Shown here: piece by piece, positions 34,291-42,899 of the stretch
How the letters are laid out: each line of letters begins with the position of its first letter
Position numbering within the stretch: position 1 is the first letter of the stretch
Assembly (NCBI RefSeq): GCF_002210165.1
Contig: NZ_AQQP01000011.1
Coordinates: forward strand, 1-64,000
Direction: 5' to 3'
Length of the DNA stretch: 64,000 nucleotides
DNA from: Phaeobacter sp. 22II1-1F12B
GTDB lineage: Bacteria > Pseudomonadota > Alphaproteobacteria > Rhodobacterales > Rhodobacteraceae
Made by a program: the position numbers and the translations under genes
Notes under the pieces: model-generated
What the model was told of the DNA's origin: nothing
The model's input: the letters and a program-made list of their open reading frames with translations, nothing else
The model's database searches: none

Positions 34291-34698
34291 CTAGCGTCCG
34301 CCCAGACGCATGTTCAGACGCGGCTTGCCACTCGGCGTGATGCCAATTCCAACCGGCCCGCCACCGGGGCGCACGGTCGCGCCGACACCATTGGGTCCGA
34401 CAGTAATAGACCCGTCCTGATTGGCAGTGCGCACCTTGGGTCCGTTGCCGCCAACGGTCACGGAGCTATGGGCGCCCTTCTTCTTTTTCTTCTTCTTGTT
34501 GTTGCCCTGCTTGCCCCGGTCCTCAGATCCGGCATCGGCAACCAAGACCACCGCGCCCTCTCCCGACATGGCAGAAGAAGAAGCCATGCCGGGATCGGCG
34601 GAGTTAACAATCGCTACAGCTATGCTGCACAGAAAAATCAGACTCGGAACTGGGGCACGGGCCAGGCCGCTAGGGGGATAGGGGGGACTGATCGGCAT
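34291..34698 (-). CDS. Small secreted protein with poly-lysine tract, unknown
   Basis: I do not recognise this 135-residue protein. It has a hydrophobic N-terminal segment (LIFLCSIAVAIVNSA, about 19-33) that could be a signal or anchor, then a seven-lysine run in NNKKKKKKKG (about residues 67-76), and a Gly/Pro/Val-rich C-terminal half with approximate repeats such as ITVGPNG and VGIGITPSG. GGAG lies 7 bases before the ATG, which supports translation. It sits alone between the aminotransferase gene and the terminator of the BCCT gene. Confidence 0.5.
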   Translation of the reverse strand: MPISPPYPPSGLARAPVPSLIFLCSIAVAIVNSADPGMASSSAMSGEGAVVLVADAGSEDRGKQGNNKKKKKKKGAHSSVTVGGNGPKVRTANQDGSITVGPNGVGATVRPGGGPVGIGITPSGKPRLNMRLGGR

Positions 34699-34804
34699 GG
34701 CGTAACTCCGAAACAGATAGTTCAGTTACTGCAACAGCGTGACAATCGTTACACTCAACTTATGATTGAAAACGACCGGCCAGATCAACCCTTAAAAAAC
34801 AATT

Positions 34805-34839
34805 AAAAAACGGTTGCGGCAAGATTTTTGCCGCAACCG
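34805..34839 (-). terminator. Rho-independent terminator after the BCCT gene
   Basis: On the minus strand a 12-bp stem (cggttgcggcaa at 34811-34822 with ttgccgcaaccg at 34828-34839) is followed by six T residues (34805-34810) and more T-rich sequence. It lies 25 bases after the BCCT stop codon. Confidence 0.9.
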
Positions 34840-34863
34840 CATAATTTCTTAGCAAAATTCTGC

Positions 34864-36501
34864 TTACCGGGGTTCGCTGGCGAGCCCGCGATAAATTGCC
34901 CAGCACATCAATAGCAGAACGACCGTGAACGGCAGCCCTGTCGAGATGACCATGGACTGAAGCGAACTCAGACCGCCCGCCGACAGCAGCAGCACGATGG
35001 CCACGGCACCTTCGAAGATGCACCAGAACACACGCTGCGGTACCGGCGCGTCGACCTTGCCGCCCGCCGTGATCGTGTCGATCACCAGCGAACCGGAGTC
35101 CGACGAGGTCACGAAGAACACGATAACCAGCACGATCCCGATCAGCGAGGTGATCCCCGCCAGCGGCAACTGGTCCAGCATCTTGAAGAGCTGACGCGGC
35201 AGTTCCGCTTCCTGTGCGGCGGTGTAACCGTCCTGCACGACCTGCTGGATCGCGACGCCACCAAAGACCGACATCCACAGCACGCAGACAAGGCTCGGGA
35301 TCAGCAGCACGCAGATCACGAATTCACGCACCGAACGACCCCGGCTGACGCGGGCGATGAACATGCCGACAAAGGGTGACCAGCTGATCCACCACGCCCA
35401 GTAGAACGAGGTCCAGCCCTGCATAAAGTTCACGTCCTCACGTCCCACGGGGTTCGACAGCGCCGGCAGGTATTCCACATAGGCCAGCAGGTAGTCGCCA
35501 AACCCGGTCAGGATCGCGATGGTCGGACCGGTGAAGAGAACAAAGAGCAACAGCAGGAACGCCAGCCCCATGTTGATCTCTGACAGCACCTTTACCCCGC
35601 CATCAAGGCCGCGCAGCACCGAGATCAGCGCAATCGCGGTGATGCCGGAAATCAGGACCACTTCGACCGTGTTGTTGATCGGAATACCGAACAGCTCGTT
35701 TAGACCGGCATTGGCCTGCGTCGCCCCAAAACCAAGCGAGGTCGCAAGACCGAACAGCGTGGCGAAGACCGCCAGCGTGTCGATGGCATGGCCCCACCAG
35801 CCCCAGACGCGGTCGCCGAGGATCGGGTAGAATGCCGAACGGATCGTGAGCGGAAGACCCTTGTTGTAGGAAAACAAGGCCAGCGCCAGCGCAACGATGG
35901 CATAGATCGCCCAGGGGTGCAGACCCCAGTGAAAGATCGTCGCCGCCATGCCCAGACGTACCGCAGCAGCCTCGTCACCGGCTGCCGCACCCAGCGGTGC
36001 CCAGTCAGTCCGCGCGCCGCCTTCGGCCGCCGTACCACCCATCGACGAGGAGAAGTGGCTCATCGGTTCGGACACGCCGTAGAACATCAGACCAATGCCC
36101 ATGCCTGCCGCAAACAGCATCGCGAACCAGCCGATATAGGTGTAATCCGGCTTGGCATCGACGCCACCCAGCCGGACCGACCCAAGCGGGGTAACGATCA
36201 GCAAAAAGCAGAACAGCACAAAGATGTTGGCCGCGCCGAGGAAGAACCAGTCAAAGCCCTTGGTCACTGCGCCAAAGAGCCAGCTAAAGGCCTCGCCCGC
36301 CTGCTCCGGCAGGGCCAGCGTGTAAAAGACAAAGGCCACGATGGCGATGCCCGAGACCAGAAATACGGGGTTGTGAATGTCAAAACCGAACGGCCCTAGC
36401 TGGCCGTCGATATTGTCCTGTCCGATCTGGTAATCGGTTTCGATCACGTCAGAGGCACCGCTTGGCTCCGGTATGCCCTGATCGCCAGAAGTGTCGGTCA
36501 T
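34864..36501 (-). CDS. BCCT-family betaine/choline/carnitine-type transporter
   Basis: The 545-residue protein has the 12-helix core of BCCT carriers after a 45-residue acidic N-terminal tail. The hallmark segment MGIGLMFYGVSEP and the substrate-site stretch WAWWISWSPFVGMFIARVSRGRS are present. Such carriers take up betaine, choline, carnitine or, in roseobacters, dimethylsulfoniopropionate, driven by sodium or protons. The next upstream gene encodes a universal stress protein and the next unit acuI, an acrylate/DMSP-related gene, so DMSP is a possible cargo (inference). A strong terminator follows. Confidence 0.9.
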   Translation of the reverse strand: MTDTSGDQGIPEPSGASDVIETDYQIGQDNIDGQLGPFGFDIHNPVFLVSGIAIVAFVFYTLALPEQAGEAFSWLFGAVTKGFDWFFLGAANIFVLFCFLLIVTPLGSVRLGGVDAKPDYTYIGWFAMLFAAGMGIGLMFYGVSEPMSHFSSSMGGTAAEGGARTDWAPLGAAAGDEAAAVRLGMAATIFHWGLHPWAIYAIVALALALFSYNKGLPLTIRSAFYPILGDRVWGWWGHAIDTLAVFATLFGLATSLGFGATQANAGLNELFGIPINNTVEVVLISGITAIALISVLRGLDGGVKVLSEINMGLAFLLLLFVLFTGPTIAILTGFGDYLLAYVEYLPALSNPVGREDVNFMQGWTSFYWAWWISWSPFVGMFIARVSRGRSVREFVICVLLIPSLVCVLWMSVFGGVAIQQVVQDGYTAAQEAELPRQLFKMLDQLPLAGITSLIGIVLVIVFFVTSSDSGSLVIDTITAGGKVDAPVPQRVFWCIFEGAVAIVLLLSAGGLSSLQSMVISTGLPFTVVLLLMCWAIYRGLASEPR

Positions 36502-36596
36502 ATGCGATCTCCTTGTTGATTGATGCCGCGCCTCCGGGGGCGGCTATTGTCGTTTTCATCCGGTCCGCGCAGGAATCGCGCGGCTGGTGGCACAGG

Positions 36597-37013
36597 TCAG
36601 TCGCGAACGACCATGACCGAAGCCGCGGCATGGCCCGCGATCTTGCCGCCGTTCGACGGCCAGATGTATTCCTTGATTCCGGGGACATGGCTCGCCATGA
36701 CAACGAGGTCGGCACCGGTTTCTTCAACCGCTTTCAGCAGAATGGAATCCAGATCGATCGCCGGGTCGTTGACCACGATCGCCTTCCCCGAGGCCTTGAC
36801 CGAGTTACTCGCACCGAAATCGGCCGCGAAGGCATCAAGCTTCGTGCGATACTCTTCCGGGGTATGCGCGACCGAGCCCGGCGTATCCGCCGTCACCCTG
36901 ACCATGATCACCTCGGCCCCGTAATGTTTTGCCAGATCGGCACCGCATTGCAGCCCTTTCACCAGCTTTTCCTTATGTGCCAGGTCTACCGGCACCATGA
37001 TCTTGGAAAACAC
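36597..37013 (-). CDS. Universal stress protein (UspA family)
   Basis: The 138-residue protein has the UspA fold, starting MFSKIMVPVDLAHKEK and ending in the beta strand AASVMVVRD. The usual ATP-binding GxxGx9G(S/T) loop is altered here to a longer GIKEYIWPSNGGKIAGHAA segment, so nucleotide binding may differ. It lies 95 bases upstream of the BCCT transporter gene in the same orientation. Usp proteins paired with osmolyte transporters can modulate the carrier, which fits this arrangement. Confidence 0.85.
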   Translation of the reverse strand: MFSKIMVPVDLAHKEKLVKGLQCGADLAKHYGAEVIMVRVTADTPGSVAHTPEEYRTKLDAFAADFGASNSVKASGKAIVVNDPAIDLDSILLKAVEETGADLVVMASHVPGIKEYIWPSNGGKIAGHAAASVMVVRD

Positions 37014-37325
37014 GTCTGTCCCTCCTAACCCGCAGCGAGTCGGCCATTTTTTGACGACAGGCTTTTGTCAGCCCGGCGCTAGCGGTATTGGTGTTGTTCG
37101 GGTCCGAACGGCGCATCCGTTCGATCACCACCCATGCGACACAATAGCCCAATTATTAGACAAATTGCAAACAACTGCGGCCATTTAACTGCCATGCGCG
37201 ACACGCGTGCCGGGGGGCGCCTGCCCCGTCAGCAACCGATTGGCCCGATGCCACAGGCTCAAAATGCAAACGACGCGCCCCGGTCAGAGGCACGTCGTTT
37301 TGGTACTTTCGACCTTACGTCAGGC
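37014..37325. other. Intergenic region between usp and acuI units
   Basis: The 312 bases hold the promoter region of usp-BCCT and the acuI terminator at 37268-37300. No gene is visible otherwise. Confidence 0.5.
37268..37300 (-). terminator. Terminator after acuI
   Basis: The arms aaacgacgcgcc (37268-37279) and ggcacgtcgttt (37289-37300) form a stem with one mismatch, 25 bases after the acuI stop codon. On the minus strand the stem ends in TTT and is followed by GCATTTTG. Confidence 0.7.
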
Positions 37326-38318
37326 TCAGGCGTTGACGTCCACGACGACGCGCCCCTTGACCTGACCGGCAAGAATGTCGCTGCCGAGCTTGGGCAGATC
37401 GGACAGGGTCGCGGGCTGGATCATCGCCTCAAGCTTATCCATCGGCAGGTCTGACGCGATCCGCGACCAGGCTCGCAGGCGGTTGTCATAGGGTTGCATC
37501 ACGCTGTCGATCCCAAGCAGGTTCACACCGCGCAACAGGAAGGGCACGACCGTCGCGGGCAGCGCCGCGCCGCCCGCCAGACCCACCGCCGCGACCGAGG
37601 CGCCGTATTTCATCTGCCCAAGCACCCGCGCCAGCATCGCACCGCCCACCGCATCGACGCAGCCGGACCACATTTCGCTCTCCAGCGGACGCTTGACGGT
37701 CTCGTTGATCTCTTCGCGCGCCACGATCTGCGTCGCGCCCAGCGATTTCAGGTAGTCCGCCGTCTCGGGCCGCCCGGTCACACCGGCCACCTCGTAGCCG
37801 AGATTGCCAAGGATCGCCGTCGCGACCGATCCGACACCGCCCGCCGCGCCGGTGACCAGCACCGGGCCATGGCCGGGCTTCAGCCCGTGATCCTCAAGCG
37901 CCATAACCGCCAGCATCGCGGTGAAACCGGCAGTACCGACCGCCATCGCCTGTTTCGTATCCAGCCCCTCGGGCAGCGGCACCAGCCAGTCGGCCTTGAC
38001 CCGCGCTTTTTGCGAATAACCGCCCCAATGGGCCTCGCCCACGCGCCAGCCGGTGAGAACGACCTTGTCGCCGGGCTTGTAGCGGTCATCCTCCGAGGCT
38101 TCGACCGTACCGGCGAAATCGATGCCCGGCACATGCGGATAGCGCCGCACCAGACCGCCCCCCGGCCCGATGCACAGCCCGTCCTTGTAGTTGACGGTGG
38201 AATATTCGACCGCGACCGTCACCTCGCCATGCGGCAGGTCATCCAGCGAGATCTGGCTTACCCCGGCACTGGTCTTGCCGGTTTCATCGTCCTTTTCCAC
38301 CACGAGTGCATTGAACAT
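37326..38318 (-). CDS. acuI: AcuI-type acrylyl-CoA reductase (MDR family)
   Basis: The 330-residue NADPH-dependent reductase belongs to the YhdH/AcuI branch of medium-chain dehydrogenases, which reduces acryloyl-CoA to propionyl-CoA. Family marks include EYSTVNYKDGL, the HVPGIDFAGTV segment, the NADPH loop TGAAGGVGSVA (about 156-166) and VVVDVNA at the C-terminus. In roseobacters this step detoxifies acrylate from DMSP cleavage and serves 3-hydroxypropionate metabolism. I chose the ATG at 38318 because AGGAG lies 6 bases upstream; one codon earlier is a GTG. No other DMSP genes are in the window. Confidence 0.85.
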   Translation of the reverse strand: MFNALVVEKDDETGKTSAGVSQISLDDLPHGEVTVAVEYSTVNYKDGLCIGPGGGLVRRYPHVPGIDFAGTVEASEDDRYKPGDKVVLTGWRVGEAHWGGYSQKARVKADWLVPLPEGLDTKQAMAVGTAGFTAMLAVMALEDHGLKPGHGPVLVTGAAGGVGSVATAILGNLGYEVAGVTGRPETADYLKSLGATQIVAREEINETVKRPLESEMWSGCVDAVGGAMLARVLGQMKYGASVAAVGLAGGAALPATVVPFLLRGVNLLGIDSVMQPYDNRLRAWSRIASDLPMDKLEAMIQPATLSDLPKLGSDILAGQVKGRVVVDVNA

Positions 38319-38425
38319 CACTTACTCCTGCTTGCTGGATTCTCCGGCCAGGGCACCTCCTCGCGCCCTCGCCCCCTTTGGTTAACTCAAACTGCTAACA
38401 GCCCCCCGGCCCCGCTGCAACGCGC

Positions 38426-38932
38426 TCAGAAATCTTCCGGCATCAGGAAGAGGTCGGTCACCGGCGCCTCGGACCCCGTCGCCGTCAGCATCGCATGGAC
38501 CTGTCCGCGGTGATGGGTCTGGTGGTTGAAGAAATGCGGCACCACCACCGCCATCGGCTGTGTATTCTCCTTGCCGGTCAGCCCCGAAAACCACGTCAGA
38601 TCGCCCGCCAGATCGACATTGTGCAGATGTTCCGCCCAGAGCGAGATGCGCCCGTCCAGCCGGAACCGCTCGGCACTCCATGCGGCAAGCGTCCGAAATT
38701 TCGTCAGGCCTTCCTTGGCATCGTAATCGGGCTTTTCGCCGCCGTCGAAACGCGACATCCACAGCTTGTCGCCCCAGCACAGGTGATTCAGCGTGCCAAG
38801 GATAGATCCAAAGAACGCCTTGCGGTCGCGCGTCAGCTCCTTGCTGTCCAGCGCCCCCAGCAGGGTCTCGAGCTGCTTGTTCTGCCAGCGATTGTAACGC
38901 GCGAAAGTCACGCAATACCGGGTATCGATCAT
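38426..38932 (-). CDS. DinB family protein
   Basis: The 168-residue protein has the four-helix DinB/YfiT-like fold. Metal ligands are probably His in LNHLCWGD (about residue 49) and the two His residues of HFFNHQTHHRGQVH (about 133-146). Members act as metal-dependent thiol transferases (for example with bacillithiol or mycothiol) or are uncharacterised; the thiol in this group would more likely be glutathione. It is downstream of no obvious partner and ends about 100 bases before acuI. Confidence 0.8.
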   Translation of the reverse strand: MIDTRYCVTFARYNRWQNKQLETLLGALDSKELTRDRKAFFGSILGTLNHLCWGDKLWMSRFDGGEKPDYDAKEGLTKFRTLAAWSAERFRLDGRISLWAEHLHNVDLAGDLTWFSGLTGKENTQPMAVVVPHFFNHQTHHRGQVHAMLTATGSEAPVTDLFLMPEDF

Positions 38933-39105
38933 CCCTGGTATCCCCCGTCGAACCGGATGAAATATCGTGAAAATTATTGTCAGCTTTGGAAAACGCTTAC
39001 AAATAAAAACGTTAACCGCAATGTGTTATGCTGCTTTGCAGAATATGTAACACCCGCATGACAATCACATCTTGTCTTACGGTGTGATCGGCTTAAAAAA
39101 ATTGC

Positions 39106-39462
39106 ATGATCGAAACTCTGAACATCATCGCGGCGATGCTGACCATCGGCTTCGGCCTCTTCGGGCTGATCTCGCCCAATTACACGGCGTCCGTGCTTGA
39201 TCTGACCCCGCGCGGCAGCACGATGGGCTATTCCGAGCTTCGCGCCTCGACCGGCGGGCTGTTTGTTGTGGCCGGGATCGCAGCGCTCTGGCTCTCTGCG
39301 CCGATGGCCTATGCGATGCTCGGTTTCGTCTATGCCGGGGCGGCGCTCGGGCGGCTGGTGTCGCTGCTCTTCGATCATCCGCCGGTGAAAAAGGTCATGG
39401 CCTATGGCGGGATCGAGGCAGCGCTCGCGCTCTGGCTGATCGGTGCCAATCTCAGCTTTTAG
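39106..39462 (+). CDS. Small membrane protein (DUF4345-like)
   Basis: The 118-residue protein has four predicted membrane helices (about 5-25, 45-65, 67-87 and 95-115), with a conserved polar stretch YSELRASTGGLFVVAG between the first two and GRLVSLLFD between the third and fourth. This resembles the DUF4345 family. The function is unknown. It is divergent from the dinB-like gene, with an AT-rich 173-base gap. Confidence 0.65.
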   Translation: MIETLNIIAAMLTIGFGLFGLISPNYTASVLDLTPRGSTMGYSELRASTGGLFVVAGIAALWLSAPMAYAMLGFVYAGAALGRLVSLLFDHPPVKKVMAYGGIEAALALWLIGANLSF

Positions 39463-39586
39463 GCCGATGCTGCGCTGCGGCGGTGTACAGGGGGTGCACA
39501 GGTGCTGTACGGGTCGTGCATCGCGTACACCCTCGTTATTTTAACTGTTTTTCCCACCGCGCGTTGCGCCCGACACAGATTGACGA

Positions 39587-39615
39587 TTGAAACCGCGCAG
39601 CCCCCGTCCTATATG
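39587..39615 (+). promoter_or_regulatory. Sigma-70-type promoter of ssrA
   Basis: TTGAAA (39587-39592) and TATATG (39610-39615) are separated by exactly 17 bases, an excellent housekeeping promoter placed just upstream of the tmRNA gene. Transcription would start near 39622. Confidence 0.75.
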
Positions 39616-39621
39616 GGATCT

Positions 39622-39932
39622 GTCCTTCGGGACTATGGACATAAACGCGCTCGTAATAAGCGGATCGGACCCGGGGGCGGTACCCGGCGGCTCCACCAAA
39701 CATCCTTCATTTGGGGATCATGGGGCCGAAACAGGATCGACGAACGTCTAAAGGGGTTAGCTTTGTCCCGGCTGTCTGCCACCGTTATCGGCGAAACAAG
39801 TACAATTGCAAATGACAATCGTGCTCCGGTCGCCGTTGCTGCGTAAGCAGTAACAAGACCGAAACTTAAGCCCTTGCGCCTAGCCGCGTAAGGCGGGGTT
39901 CGCAGGCGCCTGGCAACAGAAGCCTGCACTTT
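39622..39932 (+). ncRNA. ssrA: Circularly permuted two-piece tmRNA
   Basis: The gene is in the alphaproteobacterial permuted order. The acceptor piece comes first, with a T-arm (CCGGG-GGCGGTA-CCCGG) and the 3' end GGCTCCACCA ending at 39698. A 23-base intervening segment that should be excised follows (39699-39721). The coding piece then starts GGGGCCGAAACAGGATCGAC at 39722; GGGGCC pairs with GGCTCC to rebuild the acceptor stem. The tag frame runs from GCA at 39808 to TAA at 39844-39846 and encodes ANDNRAPVAVAA. tmRNA frees stalled ribosomes and marks products for proteolysis. The 5' and 3' limits are approximate. Confidence 0.9.
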
Positions 39933-40146
39933 ACCCTCCCCCTAAATTCGCGAACGACCAGGTTACGGACCGTTAGCAATTGTCCGCGCCTTATCAGCCC
40001 TGTAAAACGTCTTTCCCAGCAAGATTCTGCTTTTAACAACTGCCGCTATGCTACTGAAATTCCTATAGTTGAATTTCTCCACAGAGCGGCCTTTCGTTTC
40101 TCTCAGAATCTTATATGTTTGAGTTACTTTGTTCAGGACACGCTCA

Positions 40147-40632
40147 ATGGCGCACGGAATCGACTATGGAAACCTGATGCACACCGCGATGCGCGGACTG
40201 ATTAAAACAGTCCTCGCCAAGGTGGCGGAACTCGGCGAACTGCCCGGCCAGCATCATTTTTTCATAACCTTCGACACATCTCACCCGGATGCGGAACTGG
40301 CCGATTGGCTGGCCGACCGCTACCCCGGCGAAATGACGGTTGTCGTGCAGCACTGGTTCGACAATCTCGACGTGGGCGATGACGGATTCGCGGTAACGCT
40401 GAATTTCGGTAACCAGCCCGAACCGCTGTATATCCCCTATGATGCGATCAAGACTTTCGTCGATCCGTCGGTGGAATTCGGCCTTCGTTTTGAATCGCCC
40501 GAGGACGAGGAAATCGACGAGGACGATCTCCCGCCCGAGCCGATCAACACGGACCATGCCCGTGAAAAACCTGAAGAATCCGAGAAATCGGATGCCGAGA
40601 TCGTCTCACTCGACAGTTTCCGCAAGCACTGA
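40147..40632 (+). CDS. sspB: Alpha-type SspB, ClpXP adaptor for ssrA-tagged proteins
   Basis: The 161-residue protein is a stringent starvation protein B homologue that delivers ssrA-tagged substrates to ClpXP. The folded peptide-binding domain covers about residues 10-115 (HHFFITFDTSHPDAELADWL, MTVVVQHWFDNL, FGNQPEPLYIPYDAI). An acidic linker of about 30 residues and the C-terminal ClpX-binding motif (IVSLDSFRKH) follow. I chose ATG at 40147 with AGGA 8 bases upstream; an ATG at 40129 adds six residues. It lies directly behind the tmRNA gene, so the tag and its adaptor are encoded side by side. Confidence 0.9.
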   Translation: MAHGIDYGNLMHTAMRGLIKTVLAKVAELGELPGQHHFFITFDTSHPDAELADWLADRYPGEMTVVVQHWFDNLDVGDDGFAVTLNFGNQPEPLYIPYDAIKTFVDPSVEFGLRFESPEDEEIDEDDLPPEPINTDHAREKPEESEKSDAEIVSLDSFRKH

Positions 40633-40643
40633 ATTTCGGCGTT

Positions 40644-41180
40644 CTACTGCCGCTTAAGGTGGGTACTGACCGCCATCTTGGCGTCTTCGCTGTTCAGCCT
40701 GCTGAATTCCAGATCCAGCCCGCCCTTGGCCAGCGACCGGTCGAACTGCTGGATCTCATATCCACCCTCCGCCGTCACGTAGAGTGAGAACACGGTCAGC
40801 GTATCGTCAACGATCCGCGCCCAGACATAGGGAAGCCCTTTCATCGGGTCGAGCTGGATCTCGTGACCGAATACGTTCTTGGTCATCGCCGCCGCGAAAA
40901 CGCCATCACGGTCGCTTGGCTTGAACTCGATATGATAGGATTTCTGCGTGGCTTTTTCACTGCGATAGGTGGTCGAACTCCAGTCGATGGAAAAACCTTC
41001 TTTGGTCTCGCGGATCGCCACGCTCATGTCCCGGTTGACCATGGAACCGTCATAGGCCTCGACCTCGGCCGAACCGGAATAGTCGCCTACAAACGGGGTG
41101 ATAACCGATTCCGCCATGGCGGCAGTGGCAAGGAAAGCAGTCGCGAAACTGGCCAGCAGGTTTACGGCAATCGGGCGCAT
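40644..41180 (-). CDS. Secreted protein of unknown function
   Basis: I do not recognise the family of this 178-residue protein. A signal peptide (MRPIAVNLLASF to TAAMA, about 22 residues) is followed by a beta-rich sequence starting VITPFVGDYSGSAEVE, which has the look of a small periplasmic beta-barrel or lipocalin-like protein. The start at 41180 has AGGAA 8 bases upstream and gives a compact signal peptide; ATG at 41207 is an alternative. It converges with sspB, with 11 bases between the stops. Confidence 0.55.
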   Translation of the reverse strand: MRPIAVNLLASFATAFLATAAMAESVITPFVGDYSGSAEVEAYDGSMVNRDMSVAIRETKEGFSIDWSSTTYRSEKATQKSYHIEFKPSDRDGVFAAAMTKNVFGHEIQLDPMKGLPYVWARIVDDTLTVFSLYVTAEGGYEIQQFDRSLAKGGLDLEFSRLNSEDAKMAVSTHLKRQ

Positions 41181-41375
41181 GTCGGGGTTCCTGTTCTGGA
41201 GAGCCATCAATCTCCTTCAACATAGATGGATTATACACCGGTACAATGCCTGCAAGGGCGCCATTCTCCTGTACCCGGTCACGTCTTGGCCATATGGTCT
41301 GGCCAAGTTCAGCATTTGCGTCAGCGCCCTACCCCGGCTAAAGCGCAAGGCAAGACATGCAAGACGGAGAGAGAG

Positions 41376-42770
41376 ATGTCCGATACCCGCACCGAAACCG
41401 ACAGTTTTGGCCCGCTCGAAGTCCCGGCGGACAAGTACTGGGGTGCCCAGACCCAACGCTCGATCATGAATTTCCCGATCGGCTGGGAAAAGCAGCCCGT
41501 TCCGATCATCCGCGCCCTTGGCGTGGTGAAAAAAGCCTGCGCGATGGCAAACAAGGACTCCGGCGCGCTTGATGCGAAACTGGCCGATGCGATCATCGCC
41601 GCCGCGGGCGAAGTCATCGATGGCAAGTTCGACGACAACTTTCCGCTCGTCGTCTGGCAGACAGGCTCGGGCACCCAATCGAACATGAACGCGAACGAGG
41701 TGATCTCGAACCGCGCGATTGAAATGCTCGGCGGCAAGATGGCCTCCAAGGACCCGGTCCACCCGAACGATCACTGCAACATGGGCCAGTCGTCGAACGA
41801 CACCTTCCCCACCGCCATGCACGTGGCCATCGGGATGCAGGCCCGTGACGTGCTGCTGCCGGGTCTGAAAAAGCTGCACGAGGCGCTGGTCGCGAAATCG
41901 GATTCCTTCAAGGATATCATCAAGATCGGCCGCACCCATACGCAGGATGCAACCCCGCTCACGCTGGGACAGGAATTTTCCGGCTACGCCCATCAGGTCG
42001 CCAAGGGGATCGAACGCATCGAAGCCTGCCTGCCCGACATCTATGAACTGGCGCAGGGCGGCACCGCCGTCGGCACCGGTCTGAACACGAAAAAGGGCTG
42101 GGGCGAAACCGTCGCCGCGAACATGGCCGAAATCACCGGCCTGCCCTTTGTCACCGCGCCCAACAAGTTCGAAGCGCTGGCCGCCCATGACGCGATGGTC
42201 ATGTTCTCGGGCGCACTCAAGACGGTCGCGGCAAGTCTCTTCAAGATCGCCAACGACATCCGCCTGTTGGGTTCCGGCCCGCGTTCCGGTCTGGGCGAAC
42301 TGATCCTGCCCGAGAATGAACCCGGCTCCTCGATCATGCCCGGCAAGGTCAACCCGACACAGGCCGAGGCGCTGACCATGGTCTGCGCCCATGTGATGGG
42401 CAATGACGCCGCTGTCGGCATGGCAGGCTCGCAAGGTCACTTCGAACTCAACGTCTACAACCCGATGATGAGCTATAACGTGTTGCAATCCATGCAGCTT
42501 CTGGGCGACAGCGCCTCGGCCTTCACCGACAACATGGTGGTCGGCATCGAAGCGAACGAGGCCCGCATTGAAAAGCTGATGAAGGAATCGCTGATGCTGG
42601 TCACGGCACTGGCCCCCACCATCGGCTATGACAATGCCACCAAGGTCGCCAAGACCGCGCACAAGAACGGCACGACGCTGCGCGAAGAAGCCATCGCACT
42701 TGGCTTCGTGGACGAGGAAACCTTTGACCGCGTCGTCCGCCCCGAGGACATGATCGGCCCAAAGGACTGA
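41376..42770 (+). CDS. fumC: Fumarate hydratase class II
   Basis: This 464-residue tetrameric enzyme interconverts fumarate and malate in the TCA cycle without an iron-sulfur cluster. Conserved regions of the superfamily are all present: [11 protein letters not shown] (about 138-148), the catalytic [14 protein letters not shown] and [11 protein letters not shown] (about 316-326), which carries the catalytic serine. The ATG at 41376 follows a GGAG-type site and gives the family length; upstream codons to 41226 are not expected. A hairpin terminator follows the stop. Confidence 0.95.
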   Translation: MSDTRTETDSFGPLEVPADKYWGAQTQRSIMNFPIGWEKQPVPIIRALGVVKKACAMANKDSGALDAKLADAIIAAAGEVIDGKFDDNFPLVVWQTGSGTQSNMNANEVISNRAIEMLGGKMASKDPVHPNDHCNMGQSSNDTFPTAMHVAIGMQARDVLLPGLKKLHEALVAKSDSFKDIIKIGRTHTQDATPLTLGQEFSGYAHQVAKGIERIEACLPDIYELAQGGTAVGTGLNTKKGWGETVAANMAEITGLPFVTAPNKFEALAAHDAMVMFSGALKTVAASLFKIANDIRLLGSGPRSGLGELILPENEPGSSIMPGKVNPTQAEALTMVCAHVMGNDAAVGMAGSQGHFELNVYNPMMSYNVLQSMQLLGDSASAFTDNMVVGIEANEARIEKLMKESLMLVTALAPTIGYDNATKVAKTAHKNGTTLREEAIALGFVDEETFDRVVRPEDMIGPKD

Positions 42771-42790
42771 TCCTGGTCACATGACACATC

Positions 42791-42817
42791 ACGGGCGGCC
42801 CCGGTGGCCGCCCGTTT
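42791..42817 (+). terminator. Terminator after fumC
   Basis: The arms cgggcggcc (42792-42800) and ggccgcccg (42806-42814) form a 9-bp GC stem with a 5-base loop followed by TTTCG. It lies 21 bases after the fumC stop codon. Confidence 0.75.
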
Positions 42818-42899
42818 CGATTCCTGCCCGCGCTTTCACCCGCGCATTCGTGATCCAGCCGGGTTTGGCAATCCGCATCGCTTGCGCCAGATTACGCCC

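Noticed and set aside
41217-42662. A 481-codon open frame opposite fumC
   Set aside because: It is antisense to a textbook fumarase; its His/Gly-rich composition is that of a reversed high-GC gene.
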